64,000 bases of DNA, from contig JAAVTG010000658.1 of the NCBI GenBank assembly GCA_011947345.1, positions 32,573 to 96,572 on the forward strand, written 5' to 3'. A program made the translations under genes and the position numbers. Origin of the DNA: Phytophthora quininea (Eukaryota; Oomycota; Peronosporomycetes; Peronosporales; Peronosporaceae). Under the pieces are notes generated by a model. The model saw nothing but the letters and a program-made list of their open reading frames with translations, had not been told where the DNA came from and did not search any database. This document shows positions 20,505 through 31,404 of this stretch, piece by piece (within the stretch, counting starts at the first letter, position 1; each line of letters begins with the position of its first letter).

Positions 20505-21263
20505 TCACGAAGAGAGTTTCGCGATACGATCCAGATATATCTTAAAGTACTTGTAATTCCCGTGCTCCGTCAGCTCCGTCCCCGTCTTCCCGGTCAGCCC
20601 AAGCGAGGCCCTGATGTATTTCTCTGGTCTCAACTCGGCGTTGCGAATCGCAAATTTCGCTATGAACTCGATTCGAAAAGCTGGCACAAGGACCTCTATG
20701 ACGTCGAAGTTCGGCAGTTTGCCTGCTTCGATGGCCTTATCGTCGAACATGGTAACATACTTGGTGTATATCTTGAATTCGTTCGACTCCTTCGAGACTT
20801 CTGTCCTCTTGACTTTATCGAGGCCGAGTAGCTTCCACATGTTCAGGGTCGGGAGATCTATCTGCAACAACTCATCGAACCTTCCTTCGAACTTGGTCAG
20901 ATACGCCTGGTAGAACTTGTTGTTCTTGTTCTTCGCGAGTTTTGAACCAAACTTGTTCCCCAACTTTAAATTGGCCTTGACCTCGTGCGGTGTCCGATAT
21001 TCGTCGAACCAGTCGTCGACTTGCTTCCACTTGGCTGTCTCCTTGGCCTCCTTGGCCGCTCTCATCTTCGTAGCAAGGGACGACACAACAGGAATTCGCA
21101 CCCTCTCTTCACCGTCGACTCTCAAGTAACGTGCGTGGCCGAGTGTCTGGGTCCTATCGACGTTATCAGGTGAGGCCACCGAAGAAATCTCGTCTGGGTT
21201 GGCCGCTATGAGACCAGCGAAGTAAATGGTTGTCAGTACTAGCAGCACGTGGTGCAGACCCAT
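20505..21263 (-). CDS. RXLR-WY effector (intact)
   Basis: This 252-residue secreted protein is predicted to enter host plant cells. A signal peptide (about residues 1-21), RYLR at 45-48 and EER at 52-54 precede WY-fold helices (for example DDWFDEY, KFYQAYLTKFEGRFDEL and LNMWKLLGL). The open frame extends 35 codons further upstream, but the ATG at 21263 gives a proper signal peptide at the N-terminus and lies about 55 bp from an initiator, so it is preferred. It is the only complete effector of its local family (420-1316, 12297/19385, 31405-32094). The host target is unknown. Confidence 0.9.
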   Translation of the reverse strand: MGLHHVLLVLTTIYFAGLIAANPDEISSVASPDNVDRTQTLGHARYLRVDGEERVRIPVVSSLATKMRAAKEAKETAKWKQVDDWFDEYRTPHEVKANLKLGNKFGSKLAKNKNNKFYQAYLTKFEGRFDELLQIDLPTLNMWKLLGLDKVKRTEVSKESNEFKIYTKYVTMFDDKAIEAGKLPNFDVIEVLVPAFRIEFIAKFAIRNAELRPEKYIRASLGLTGKTGTELTEHGNYKYFKIYLDRIAKLSS

Positions 21264-21316
21264 AGTCGAGCTTGGGGTCGCTTGAATGGGTTGAGAGGTG
21301 TTATGACTTGAGCGAA

Positions 21317-21332
21317 AAATTGCGGACTGAAG
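21317..21332 (-). promoter_or_regulatory. Putative oomycete Inr of the intact RXLR gene
   Basis: The minus strand reads CTTCAGTCCGCAATTT, matching the oomycete initiator consensus (GCTCATTYYNCAWTTT) at about 13 of 16 positions, 54-69 bp before the ATG. Confidence 0.65.
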
Positions 21333-21523
21333 CATTTCAAAGGTTGAGCGCTTCCCTTTTGTAAACATGTACTGCGAACATTAAAGATGACGTAAAAGTA
21401 TGGTCTGAGTAATCAGTTGGGAGAACTAGGTAGTACTGGCGTAAGTGTAGCCTCCACTTCCCAAAAGACATGTTCGCAAAAGAAAGTTTTCTTTTCTTCC
21501 TCTCGAGGCCATGGATCTACAAG

Positions 21524-21790
21524 TTAACGGTCGAAATTGTCTCGCACTAACTCGTCCAGACCCGCCTGATAAAGTTTGTGCTCAATGAACTGGTCCCTAC
21601 AGAGGCTCGACAGGTCTATCGAATTGTGGTGAAGAGTTACACCTAGTTCTTCTGCTCTAGCCGATAGAATTGTCTTCATCATGTCGATTTCGAACGCGCC
21701 ACTTGTGTAGTACTGTGTATTTGCTCTCACTTCGTCATCGGTGCGTGTCCGTGATTTATTTCCCCATCCGGTAGTGTGATCTGGTGATCC
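21524..21790 (-). other. Open protein fragment of unknown family
   Basis: The minus strand is open for about 85 codons (GWGNKSRTRTDDEVRANTQ ... LDELVRDNFDR, stop at 21524). Composition is protein-like, but no domain is recognised and no start codon with a promoter is evident. It may be the 3' end of a lost gene or a transposon fragment between two effector genes. Confidence 0.3.
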
Positions 21791-21835
21791 GTACGCTCAG
21801 ACTATACGGAAGCTCTGTAGCTTAGCCAGGACTGC

Positions 21836-21851
21836 ACTCAGTGTGCAGTTC
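21836..21851 (+). promoter_or_regulatory. Putative oomycete Inr of the truncated RXLR gene
   Basis: ACTCAGTGTGCAGTTC partly matches the oomycete initiator and lies 50-65 bp before the ATG at 21901. The upstream sequence GTGATCCGTACGC (about 21784) echoes the effector promoter block at 323-347. Confidence 0.4.
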
Positions 21852-21900
21852 TCCACCAAGACAACACCTTCAAGCTCGTTCAAGAATTTTCTACTCCAGC

Positions 21901-22122
21901 ATGACGCACCGCCAGTTTCTTCTAGTGGCGTCCATCGTTTACTTCTCTTTCGTCGTTGCGGTCAACCCAACCAAGATTTCTTCAGTGGCCTTGAGAGGAC
22001 GAAGCCTCCAAACCACCCACGAAAACGATAAGCGAGTCAACATCCATGGCGTGCCAAGAATACAAGGCGAAGGTGATAACGATATTAGAGGCGACTCTGT
22101 TATTCCCAGAGAGAGTTCGTGA
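21901..22122 (+). pseudogene. Truncated RXLR-like effector
   Basis: This is a 73-residue frame with a signal peptide (MTHRQFLLVASIVYFSFVVA), the sequence NPTKISSVAL shared with the neighbouring effector (NPDEISSVAS), RSLQ in the RXLR position and NDKRV in the EER position. It ends after about 25 more residues, with no WY domain. The next gene starts only 68 bp downstream, so the C-terminal domain appears to have been lost by rearrangement against the M16 peptidase gene. Both motifs are degenerate, so translocation is doubtful. Confidence 0.7.
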
Positions 22123-22190
22123 CAAATGGATGCAAAAATGATCGTACTTTCAATACAACTCATCTCCCCATACAAAATCCAAGATCGGCC

Positions 22191-25100
22191 ATGGAGGTGC
22201 TCGCGACGGTCAATGGCATGGACATCTCGCCGCTGGACGAGCGCGCGTACGAGACCTTCGAGCTGAGTAATGCGCTGCAGGTGCTGGTGGTGTCGGACCC
22301 CAAGACGGAGAAGTCGGCGGCTGCGATGGACATCCATGTGGGCCACCAGAGCGACCCGGAGGAGCTGCCAGGCCTCGCGCACTTCTTGGAGCATATGCTG
22401 TTCCTTGGGACGGAAAAGTATCCGGACGAGAACAGCTACAAGAAGTTCCTCAGCGCCCACAGCGGACGCAGCAACGCGTCCACGTCGCAGATGCACACCA
22501 ACTTCTACTTTGACGTGCTGAGTGAGCATCTACACGAAGCTTTGGATCGTTTTTCGCAGTTTTTCATCGCTCCTTTGTTCACTCCTGGGGCTACACAGCG
22601 AGAGATGAATGCTGTCAATTCCGAGAACGCCAAGAACTTGCAGAACGACCATAGAAGGCTGTATCAACTGCAGAAGGCGCTGTCCAATCCAGAGCATCCG
22701 TTCCACAAGTTTGGCACGGGCAATTTAGAGACGCTGGGGACGATCCCCAGTGAGAATGGGATCGACGTGCGTGCTGCGTTGCTCGAGTTCTATGCCACGT
22801 ACTACTCGGCCAGCATTATGAAGCTCGTGATCGTTGGGAAGGAAGATCTAGCCACACTTAAAAAGTGGGCCAAGGAAATGTTTTCGGAGATTAAGAACAC
22901 GGGAAGGAGTTTCCCTACATTTGGAGATGCAGTGCCGTATGACGAGTCACGGTTGGCACGCTCGGTGCAGGTGGCTCCAGTGAAGGATCTCCGCGTGATC
23001 GACATCTCATGGCCATTGCCGTCGCTGCACTGGGACTTTTTGACAAAGCCCGCGAAGATCTTGGCGCATTTAATTGGTCACGAAGGCCCGGGCTCCATCT
23101 TGAGCTATCTGAAGGCGCAGAAGTGGGCGAATAGTTTGACTGCGGGGCTCTTCAGAGACAACGAGGACTGGGGTCTGTTTTGTGTGAAAATCGATTCCAC
23201 AGATAGCGGCATTGAGCAGGTCAATGACGTTGTCGAAGCAGTGTACCAAAATGTGCAGATTCTGCAACGGGAATCCCCTTTGAGTCCTGGATCTTCCGCG
23301 AGACCCAGGACCTCGCGCTGCAAGATTTCCGCTTCAAGAGCAAGGAAAGTCCCATCCAGTACGCGAGCCACTTGGCTAATGTCATGCACCGCTACCCGCC
23401 GAAGTACATCCTATCGGGAGGGTATGTGCTTTACGAGTACGATGCTGCTAAGGTGCAGCAGGTTCTCGACTTGCTTACACCTCCGCGAATGCGACTCACG
23501 GTGGTAAGCAAAACATTTGAAGGTAAGACGCAACGTGTGGAGAAGTGGTATCAGACTCCGTACTCGGAGGGGCCTATTGGTGAAGAATTGGTTCAACGGT
23601 GGTCTGCACCGCCTCCGAACGACGATCTGAAGTTGCCACACCGCAACGAGTTTATCTGTACGGACTTTAGAATTGTAACCCCTGCTGCTGCTTCCTCGTC
23701 ACCAGGAAGCAGCGAAGATGGCGTGCCAGTAACGCCGCCACTACTGCTGCAGCAAGACGAGCAATGCCGCTTGTGGTTCAAACCCGATACGCAGTTCCGA
23801 AAGCCCAAGATGATGCTCCACTTCTTGATCTACACGCCGTCACTCTCTACGACGCCGTACCACGCAGTCCTCACCAGCCTTTTTGTGCGTTATCTCAAAG
23901 ACAAACTCACCGAAGTCTCTTACGATGCTGAGCTCGCTGGAATGGAGTACGAAATCGCCTTCAGTTCACGTGCTGTAGAGCTGCACGTTGGCGGGTTTTC
24001 GCACAAGCTGTCCATCTTGCTATTCAAAGTGCTCCAAGAAATGCTAGAGATGACCAAGCCCGAGTACACCTTTGAGGAAGCTGTCTTTGAACGCGTAAAA
24101 GACCGGACGAAGCGCATGTACCAAAACTTCTTCTTGGAGGAACCTTACCAGCACGCAGTGCACGTGTGCAGTCAACTCCTGGAGGTTTCACGGTGGAGTG
24201 TTGATGAGAAAATCCGTGCTGTCGAGAACCTTACACTGGCCGACCTGGCTGGACATGCCCAGTTCATCTTCCAGCAGGTGTTTGTTGAGGGATTCTTTTA
24301 CGGCAACCTCCAACAAAGCGCTGCCCTGCCTTTGATGCAGCAAGTAGTGCAGTTCTTTGGTTTTGATAGCGAAGACAGTGCCGGGGGCAGTTTCCCGCTT
24401 TTCCCGAGCCAAATGACCAAGCCACGCATCGTCCAACTCGCCGATGCTCGCGAGTACCGCTTCCAACATCGCGGATGGAACGCAGCCAACACCAACTCGG
24501 CGATCTGCTCGCTCTTTCAATTAGATTGCGAGACGGACGGCAGCACGATGGCTCTCCGTGCTCAACTCGAGCTCTTTGCGCACATCTTCAAGGAGCCCTG
24601 CTTCAACCAGCTTCGTACGCAGGAGCAGCTCGGGTACTTGGTCTTCTCTGGCATGATGCGCACCGAAGGTGTCGACTACTTCCGCGTGTTGATTCAGTCC
24701 GACGTGGCATCGCCTCAGCTTCTAGACCAACGTATCGAACAGTTCGTAGTAGGCTTCCGGTCCATCGTTGCGGAAATGCCAGCTGCGACTTGGCAGAAGC
24801 AGGTGAACGCTGTCGTCAAGGCGTTGCTGGAAAAGCCCAAGCACGAGCTCGAGGAGTCGATGCGCGCTTGGCGCGAGATCGCCAGCGAGACGTTTGTGTT
24901 CGATCGTCGGGAGCGTGTGGCCGCAGTGGTGGCGACCTTGCAGCCCCGAGACTTGCTCGCGTTCTTCGACACGTTCATCGGAGCAGACGGCGAGCGACGT
25001 AGCAAGTTGAACGTGTGTCTCTACGGCTCCAAACACCCGTTCCCAGAGCTCGCAGTAGATGAAAACGCAGTCTCCAGCACTGCCACGACCGCTTCGACGG

Positions 25101-25306
25101 GTTTGGCGGCCTCCATAATGCTGCAGCAGCAGTTCAACGACAAATCGTCGCCGTCAAACGAGGTCGAGATGATCAGCGACATTGTCGCCTTCAAGCAGAA
25201 GATGCCGCTGTTCCCTGAGCGCGCCAAAAACACCCCGGTGCAGCCAAGCTGTAGAGAACCCCGATGGTGGTCACTCCCAACCAGATTGTTGCCCTCGTTG
25301 AAGTGA
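22191..25306 (+). CDS. M16 metallopeptidase, insulin-degrading-enzyme type (one frameshift)
   Basis: This encodes an insulysin-like zinc peptidase of about 1,040 residues that cuts small peptides inside a closed chamber. The inverted zinc motif HFLEH is at residues 64-68, with the distal Glu in NSENAKN about 75 residues on. Later come the second, non-catalytic half domains (for example FNQLRTQEQLGYLVFSG). The first frame runs 22191 to about 23270. The rest (to 25306) is in another frame that resumes at FESWIFRETQDLALQDFRF. One base near 23266-23280 (GGGAATCCCCTTTG) explains the change. Everything around it is conserved, so a sequence error is likely. Confidence 0.9.
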
Positions 25307-25456
25307 CCTGCAAAGACTGACGCTCTGCTGTCGCACATCATGTGAATCCCGTCGTGGCATTGTAAACCGATCTTTTGTCCATAAACTTCTTCCCGTACAC
25401 ATCTACACTTGGTTCCAGTATTCCATTATACCTATTCTTTTTCGGGGGCGTTGGTG

Positions 25457-27478
25457 ATGACGGCCTCCTACTCCGAGACGTTCCCCATGGCGGATCACGA
25501 GACCTCGCCCAGGCGCCGCACCGAGCCGAGCCACTCGCCGTCCTCCTCTCCGCGCGCAGTGGCTCCGCTGCCAACCTCCGCCTCCGAGAACGCGCTCGAC
25601 ATGCGCTCGTCCACCGCCACCGTCACGGCCGCGCCCGAGACAAGAGCCACGCTGCTCCCAGGCAGGCCAGTCCTGCACCCCAAAACTCCCAACGGCCGGC
25701 TGCGACCCCGTCCCGCTTCGACTATGGCGGCCAACCCGCCAGCTCCGACGTCCCCAGCACCGTCAAGCTGCTGAGCGAGCTGGAGCGGTCCTGGGCCATG
25801 TTTGCGGCCGACTGGAAGGTCGTGGACCTGTTTGCAGGCATGCAGATCTGGCAGGAGCTGCTGGCCGGGGAGACGGGGGTGGAGCCTCTCAATAACGTGC
25901 TGATCTCCACCAGCTCCGCTGCACTGGTGACGTTCCTGGCCGGACACATTGGCGGAGGAGGCTTCGTCGTCTCGGTGCTGCTGACGGTGCTGGTGGTGCT
26001 GGCGGCCTTGTACACGCTGTCCAACGGTCGAGCTAAAAGTGCTGTGCCTTGTTTCAAGACCTTGCAAGTGGTGGATGGCTCTCCGTCGGAGATATTCCTC
26101 TACTTGATGGGGATTAAGAATTATCCAGTATGGGACGCCAGCATCGAGAGAGCCGAGGTCGTGCATACTATTGACGACCACTCGGATATTATCCACATTG
26201 TCTACAGACCAGTGTGGATGTGGCCCATGTAAGTGCTGACAAATTGTTATTGTTTATGGGTTTATTGACCGTCTTTGTTGTAGTTGGTTGGCGCCACGAG
26301 ATCTTTGTTTATTGCGATACTGGCGACGAGCTGAGGACGGGTCCTATGTCATCTGCTTGCAGAGTGCGCTGCATCCAGAGTGCCCACCCATGCACGGACT
26401 GGTGCGCGCCACGTGCAAGGGCGGCGGCTTCATCATTTCTCCGCGCGCTCTGAGTGTCACGCAAGGCGACGAACTGACGTCGATGGTGACCAATGTGGTG
26501 CACTTGGACCCACAGGGATGGGAGGGCAAGCTGCTGCAGCGGCTGAATATAATGCACTTGTACGTGCGCCCTCAGGTGCTTGCACTAACAGGCCTGCGAG
26601 ATGTGATGGAAGCACGTAAATACGTCTGTCCGAACGTCCCAGAAGAGTTCACAGCAGCTCTTGCAGCCTCAACTGAGGAACAAGTGAATGCACCGGTAGG
26701 TCAGGACGTTGATGGTGCTATTGGAGCGACTGGAGACGCAGATGCACCAGTATCGGTGCTGGAGGATTTCCCTAGCAATGTACCGCGAGCCATGTGGGCC
26801 GAACCTGATGGCGCTGCGATGATGGTGCGTGGGCCAGACTACTTGACCGACCGACGCAAAATTCCTTCCCAGTCTCCGTACTTCCGCCTTGTGGGTATGG
26901 ACCTGTACCAGTCGTCGGAATCTGTAGAGCATATCGCCTCGCGTCCTGACAATCCGGTGCAGCGTGAGCTGAAGCGCCATGAAGAGAAGGGCACGGAGAT
27001 GCCGTTTACGTTCGTGATCAACTTCGTCGTGCCCGGGAACCCGCGCATTAACTTGGTGCTCTACTATCAGGTGCCGCACCCTTCCATTCTGACCGATGGA
27101 TCCCCGTCATCCGAGCTCATGGCAGACTTCTTGGAAGGCTCCGATGAGTTCCGCAACGACCGATTCAAACTCATTCCGTGCATTGTGGAGGGCAGCTTTA
27201 TCGTTCGTCAGGCTGTGGGCTCGACCCCAACTCTGATCGGCAACAAACTCCGACAGCCATACTTCCGCGGCAAGCAGTACTTTGAGCTGGACGTCGACAT
27301 CGGATCGTCCGCAGTGGCCAACCGCGTGGTGGGATTGGTCTCCGGATACGCCAAGAAGCTGGTGATTGACTTGGGCTTCGTTCTGGAAGGCCAAAGTGTT
27401 GAGGAACTGCCTGAGCGGTTATTCGGCACGGTGCGTCTGGTGCATATCGACCTGGGCGTCGCCAAGAAGCTGACGTAA
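25457..27478 (+). CDS. START-domain protein with DUF1336 (EDR2-like) C-terminus
   Basis: Exon 1 (25457-26228) and exon 2 (26284-27478) join in phase across a 55-bp intron (26229-26283, GTAAGT...TAG) to give WLAPRDLCLLRYWRR, the hallmark of START lipid-binding domains. A hydrophobic segment (GGGFVVSVLLTVLVVLAAL) precedes the START domain. The C-terminal part (LVGMDLYQ..., VINFVVPGNP..., KYFELDVDIGSSAVA...) is DUF1336 as in plant EDR2. No PH domain is seen. The Ser/Pro-rich N-terminus starts in a frame (ATG 25457) that switches near 25660, so one base may be missing there. The family is thought to sense or transfer membrane lipids. Confidence 0.85.
26229..26283 (+). other. Spliceosomal intron in the START/DUF1336 gene
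   Basis: The donor is GTAAGT and the acceptor TTGTAG, 55 bp apart. Removing it fuses the two START half-domains in frame. Confidence 0.9.
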
Positions 27479-27600
27479 CTTGTTGGGCACACCAACATCC
27501 CGAAGATATATAGACAAAAGCGACAGCATCAATTGGTTGTTTGGTTCAGGAAGAGAAGACTCTTACGAGATAGCATTAGTTAACATTCAGCCTAAAATGC

Positions 27601-28350
27601 TTAAGCCGTGGGCTGGTACACCGGGTCCACGGGGGCGGGGGCAGCAACCGGGGCCGGAGGGGGCACGACGGGGGCCGTGGGCTCCACGTAGGGCTGGTAC
27701 ACCTCCTCCTTGGGCTCGAGGATCGTCACCACGTCGTCCAGAGCGCGCTTGGGGCCCTGCTTGCCCGTGGGGTCGTGCGGCAGCATGATGGACACCTTGA
27801 CGCCGAGCACGCCCTGGCGCATCAGCACGTGGCGCACAGCCGTGTCCACGTACTCCTGCGAGGCGTTACCGGTCTTGACCATGTAGCCCTCGTTGAACTT
27901 CATGGCCTTGGCACGCTGAGCACGCAGCTTGCCGGACACGATGACCTGCACGCCTTTGGCGCCGGCCTCCATGACGAAACGCACGACCGAGTAGCAGGCA
28001 CGACGCACGGCCAGGCCACCGAGAAGGCGGTACTTGAGGGACTCGGCCTGGGCCTGCGAGCACAGGCCGCGGTTGGCCACACGCTCGGCGTAGAGCTCCA
28101 CGGCTCCGTCCGGGAAGTTGAAACGCTTCTGCACCACCGACGTCAGGGCGCGGATGCGCTGGCCCTTCTCGCCCAGAACCTCCTGGGTGCGGGTGGCGCG
28201 GATGATGATCTCAGTGCGCATGGGGGTGACGCGCACCTCGACTCCAGAGTAGCCATCGCCGTACAGCTCACGCTGCAGCAGCTCGTTGAGCTCGGCGTAG
28301 AAGACACCGTCGGCCACGAATTTGCGCTTCTTGGAGATGTTAGCAGCCAT
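27601..28350 (-). CDS. RPS3: 40S ribosomal protein uS3
   Basis: The 249-residue frame starts [17 protein letters not shown] and covers the whole family: N-terminal segment, type-2 KH domain ([20 protein letters not shown]...[10 protein letters not shown]) and the S3 C-terminal domain ([22 protein letters not shown]). It ends in a Pro/Ala/Val-rich tail (to VDPVYQPTA) typical of eukaryotic uS3 extensions. The protein sits at the mRNA entry channel of the small subunit. It is uninterrupted, with strongly GC-biased third positions as expected for high expression. It is divergent from the Myb gene, only 148 bp away. Confidence 0.97.
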   Translation of the reverse strand: MAANISKKRKFVADGVFYAELNELLQRELYGDGYSGVEVRVTPMRTEIIIRATRTQEVLGEKGQRIRALTSVVQKRFNFPDGAVELYAERVANRGLCSQAQAESLKYRLLGGLAVRRACYSVVRFVMEAGAKGVQVIVSGKLRAQRAKAMKFNEGYMVKTGNASQEYVDTAVRHVLMRQGVLGVKVSIMLPHDPTGKQGPKRALDDVVTILEPKEEVYQPYVEPTAPVVPPPAPVAAPAPVDPVYQPTA

Positions 28351-28498
28351 CTTCTCTCTTGAATATTCCTGAGTGAGGAAGACGGTGGGGACGAGGAGCG
28401 CCGAGCGCCAGCCAATCGATGTGGTTCTTGTAAAGAGTGAATTGATTTTCTTGTAGAGGTATAACTATTTGGGTATGCATTTGGGCACTTATCGCAAG

Positions 28499-29575
28499 AT
28501 GGAGACCAAGAGGCAGCGCATCGAGCACTTGATCGAGCGAGGAGACCAGCTAGCGGAAGAGCGACGGACGGGAGTAAACGACGTATAGAGACAACGGAGG
28601 ATGAGGCTATAGTGAGGCCGAAGAGATGCAAGTGGACGCAGACCCAGGACGACGAGCTGAAGAAGTTGGTGGCGGAAATGGGTAAAAACTGGAGCGAGAT
28701 CGCCAAACACTTTCCAGGTCGAGACCGCAAGCGCTGTCGAGAGATTTATTAACCACTTGGAGTCTGAATTAAACCTTCCAATGTGGAGCAAGCAAGAGGA
28801 CGAGAAGCTGCTGGGTTTGCAGCAGAAATGGGGCTGCAAGTGGGCCGACATGGCTCGACAGTTCAAGGGCAAAAGTCCGACGAGTCTCAGGAACAGATTT
28901 CTGCAGTTATCGAGACAACAAACTGCTAAGCAGCAGCAAATTCAGAGAAGAGCTCCTCCGCAGCGATGGTCGAAAGCTGAGCAGGACAAACTGACGAAGC
29001 TAGTGGAGACACACGGAGCAAGAAATTGGCTCTTCATCGCGTCGCAGCTGCCTGGCAGGACGGACTTGCAGTGTCTGCAGCAGTGGTATCGGACGCTGGA
29101 TAACAAGATTGTAAAGGGCAAAGGGACGTGGACAGAGAAGGAGGATCGAGTGTTGGCTGCTAAAGTGAAGCAGATCGGTCGGAAGTGGACAGAAGTACGA
29201 GGTGGACGAGCAGGCTTCAATGGGGAAAGTTCACTTACTAGTATTATGCGCAGATTGCCGCCTTGCTGCCTGGTCGGATAGGAAAGCAATGCCGCGAACG
29301 GTATCTGAACCACTTAGACCCAGCACTTTCGAAGGTGAGCGAAGAGAAACGAGTGGCAACTGTAGAAAGCTCATTGTTTTCTGTCGTGATAGACGCCGTG
29401 GACAGCAGAAGAAGCACGTGTCTTGCTGGCGGCTCATGCAAAATACTCGACGCGATGGGGTTTGATTTCCAAAGAGCTGCCTGGTCGAAGCGAGAACGCG
29501 ATCAAGAACTGGTGGTACGCATTTGAGCAGCGGCAATCCCTAGCATGTGGTCCAATCCAAGCCCGGGAATCGTAG
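28499..29575 (+). CDS. Multi-repeat Myb (SANT) DNA-binding protein, frameshifted
   Basis: Five Myb repeats are readable: CKWTQTQDDELKKLV..., MWSKQEDEKLLGLQ..., RWSKAEQDKLTKLV..., GTWTEKEDRVLAAK... and PWTAEEARVLLAAH... . Two introns (29195-29241 and 29335-29392) each restore a repeat in frame: the first gives KWTE/YYAQIAALLPGR, the second LSK/TPWTAEE. The ATG at 28499 opens ETKRQRIEHLIERG, but that frame stops at 28588. A second slip near 28735 (CGAGAGATT) separates repeats 1 and 2 and fits loss of two bases from a GA run. It is likely a nuclear transcription or snRNA-promoter factor of the SNAPC4/c-Myb type. Confidence 0.8.
29195..29241 (+). other. First intron of the Myb gene
   Basis: This is a 47-bp GT-AG intron (GTACGA...ACTAG) inside Myb repeat 4. 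Splicing restores the repeat without a phase change. Confidence 0.8.
29335..29392 (+). other. Second intron of the Myb gene
   Basis: This is a 58-bp GT-AG intron (GTGAGC...GATAG) between repeats 4 and 5, in phase. Confidence 0.8.
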
Positions 29576-30125
29576 CAGGTTTTCACATAACCGCTGAGTA
29601 AAATGAGAGCTTCACCAAGGTCGCCTCAGGTACGGTTGGAAGCCAAGCCGATGCATCATGGAAATACGGTGCGTATCCCGGTAACGTGGAGATCTGCGCC
29701 TACAGGAAGCTTTTCATCAGCAAAAGCCTTGTTTCGATAAAGTTGACGTGACTCAAAACTGCACGTCATATTTGGTTCCACCTACCCGTCACGACGTCGG
29801 ACGCTGGGTTCCTCAACGAAGTGGAAGACGTTTTGAGGTAGTGCCGACCGGGTTGAGCGAGACTTGATCTCCAAAGGCTTCACAGGTGCATACTGAAGGC
29901 CAACTTTCAAGTTAACAACTATCGTGACGTTTCTTTTCAGCAGTGATCGATACAGATCTCCCCAAATTCGTTCGAACAACGCATAACGACAAGCAATGTT
30001 GGACATGCTTGCACCAATGCTCGCCCATCTATCGTTTGAGTGAGAGATGCGAGACGAATGACTGGGAAGGACCCCGCAACAGGTTTGGAAACCACTTGGT
30101 TCATTTTCGCTTCTGCTGCCCACCA
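29576..30125. other. Intergenic stretch
   Basis: No convincing gene is present. It contains the 3' flank of the Myb gene and the 5' flank of the NYN-like gene. Confidence 0.4.
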
Positions 30126-30969
30126 ATGACCCCGACTCGATACATCTTCGCGGATATTAGCGCTCTCAAGCGTGACATAGAGCTTCACATCCGCAACAGC
30201 GATGTTCCAGCAGAAATCCGGCAGCAACTATCTCCAGTGTACGCAAAGAAGTTAGCCGGAATACTATCCCGACAAGGCGAAGACTCTCGATTTTGGGGGA
30301 TCTACAGCAAGGGGAACTCGTCGGGAGCTTCCTAACTGCCGGGTGGGAATTGTCGGTAAGTGGTCTATCCAGCAATCATACACTGACGTGTTTGCTCCAA
30401 GCGAACTTGGCCAACGGCACCGCTGAAGGTGGGGAAAAGACTCTGGTAGTGGCGGGCGGGGAATACATTCCATTCTCGTTGGCGTTGTTCGACGTCTTGG
30501 AGGAATACCTTGCTCTTGACTGGCGTGTCGAGTTTGACTGCTTCAAGAAGGACGGTTGTGACGTTGCGAGGACGAGTAGCTTGGCTGCAAAGTATCCCAC
30601 ACGTTTTCAAAGCGTCTTCCTGGGGGAAGTGATTAAGGACGAGAATTTCCTTGCTATACAACAGCCCAGTAGTGGCTCACCTGGAAAGAAGATTGATAAC
30701 CATTCGTCGTCCAAAAACTGCAGCAACTCCAGGAAGCTGTCGACGGACAAAAGCAGTCTGTCGACCGCCGCTTGAAGAAGATGCACGACCAGCTCGATCT
30801 GATTTCCAAGCAGAACGAAGAATTACTGCATCGACAGCAAAACACCGAGGAAGAAGTTGTTCGTGTCGCGTTGTGGGTTGGTGGTGGGATACTGATTGTG
30901 CTCCTGGTCGTTAGGTTTGTTGGTGGGATGTGTGGGCTGCTGCTGCAAAACGAGCCAAACTCCACCTAG
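30126..30969 (+). pseudogene. NYN (PIN-like) domain protein with coiled coil and C-terminal membrane anchor, frameshifted
   Basis: The ATG at 30126 starts TPTRYIFADISALKRDI, which resembles the first strand and acidic residue of NYN ribonuclease-like domains. KTLVVAGGEYIPF and LALDWRVEFDCFKK match the later strands. A coiled coil (LQQLQEAVDGQKQSVDRRL, QLDLISKQNEELLHRQQ) leads to a single membrane segment (VALWVGGGILIVLLVVRFVGG) near the end at 30969. Three frames are needed, with breaks near 30290 and 30690. Related copies lie at 40.8-42.9 kb. Function is unknown; the fold suggests RNA cleavage or binding at a membrane. Confidence 0.5.
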
Positions 30970-31404
30970 CGAGCTCGACTTGTGTTCGGTCGGGCAGGCA
31001 TTTGGTGGTAACAAGGCTTCGTGAGGATAAATTAGCTTGGCATCGATAATTCATCTACTTTTCGTTCAGCAATGGCCTTGTTCACCGCCTCAGATTCCTC
31101 CTTCAAAATGATTGCTCTCATTGTCTTCATATTCGGCTCGGGCCGTCCATGCTGGAGACACCCCTTTGCCCGTGTGGAGTCTCACCAGCCCGTTGCAAGC
31201 AATATCTAGGCGTGCTGATCGGCTAGGGGTGCGGGCATACCAAATACAGCACGGGTACTGGTATCTTATTGAACAGTTGTTGGTGCATAATCGATGATCG
31301 CCATGTAGTACAATATATTATGCGGCAATCTCGATGATGCACTACGAAGCTATTGTGGCGCCTACCTGGGTCAGTTCGGAATTCGTCCTCCCGCTATCAA
31401 GACC

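Noticed and set aside
25495..26196. 233-codon minus-strand frame opposite the START-domain gene
   Set aside because: It overlaps a conserved spliced gene and its composition (His/Gln-rich) is what the complement of that gene would give.
27775..28362. Long plus-strand open frame antisense to ribosomal protein uS3
   Set aside because: It is rich in His, Leu and Val and mirrors the GC-biased codons of uS3 on the other strand; no domain or start signal is seen.
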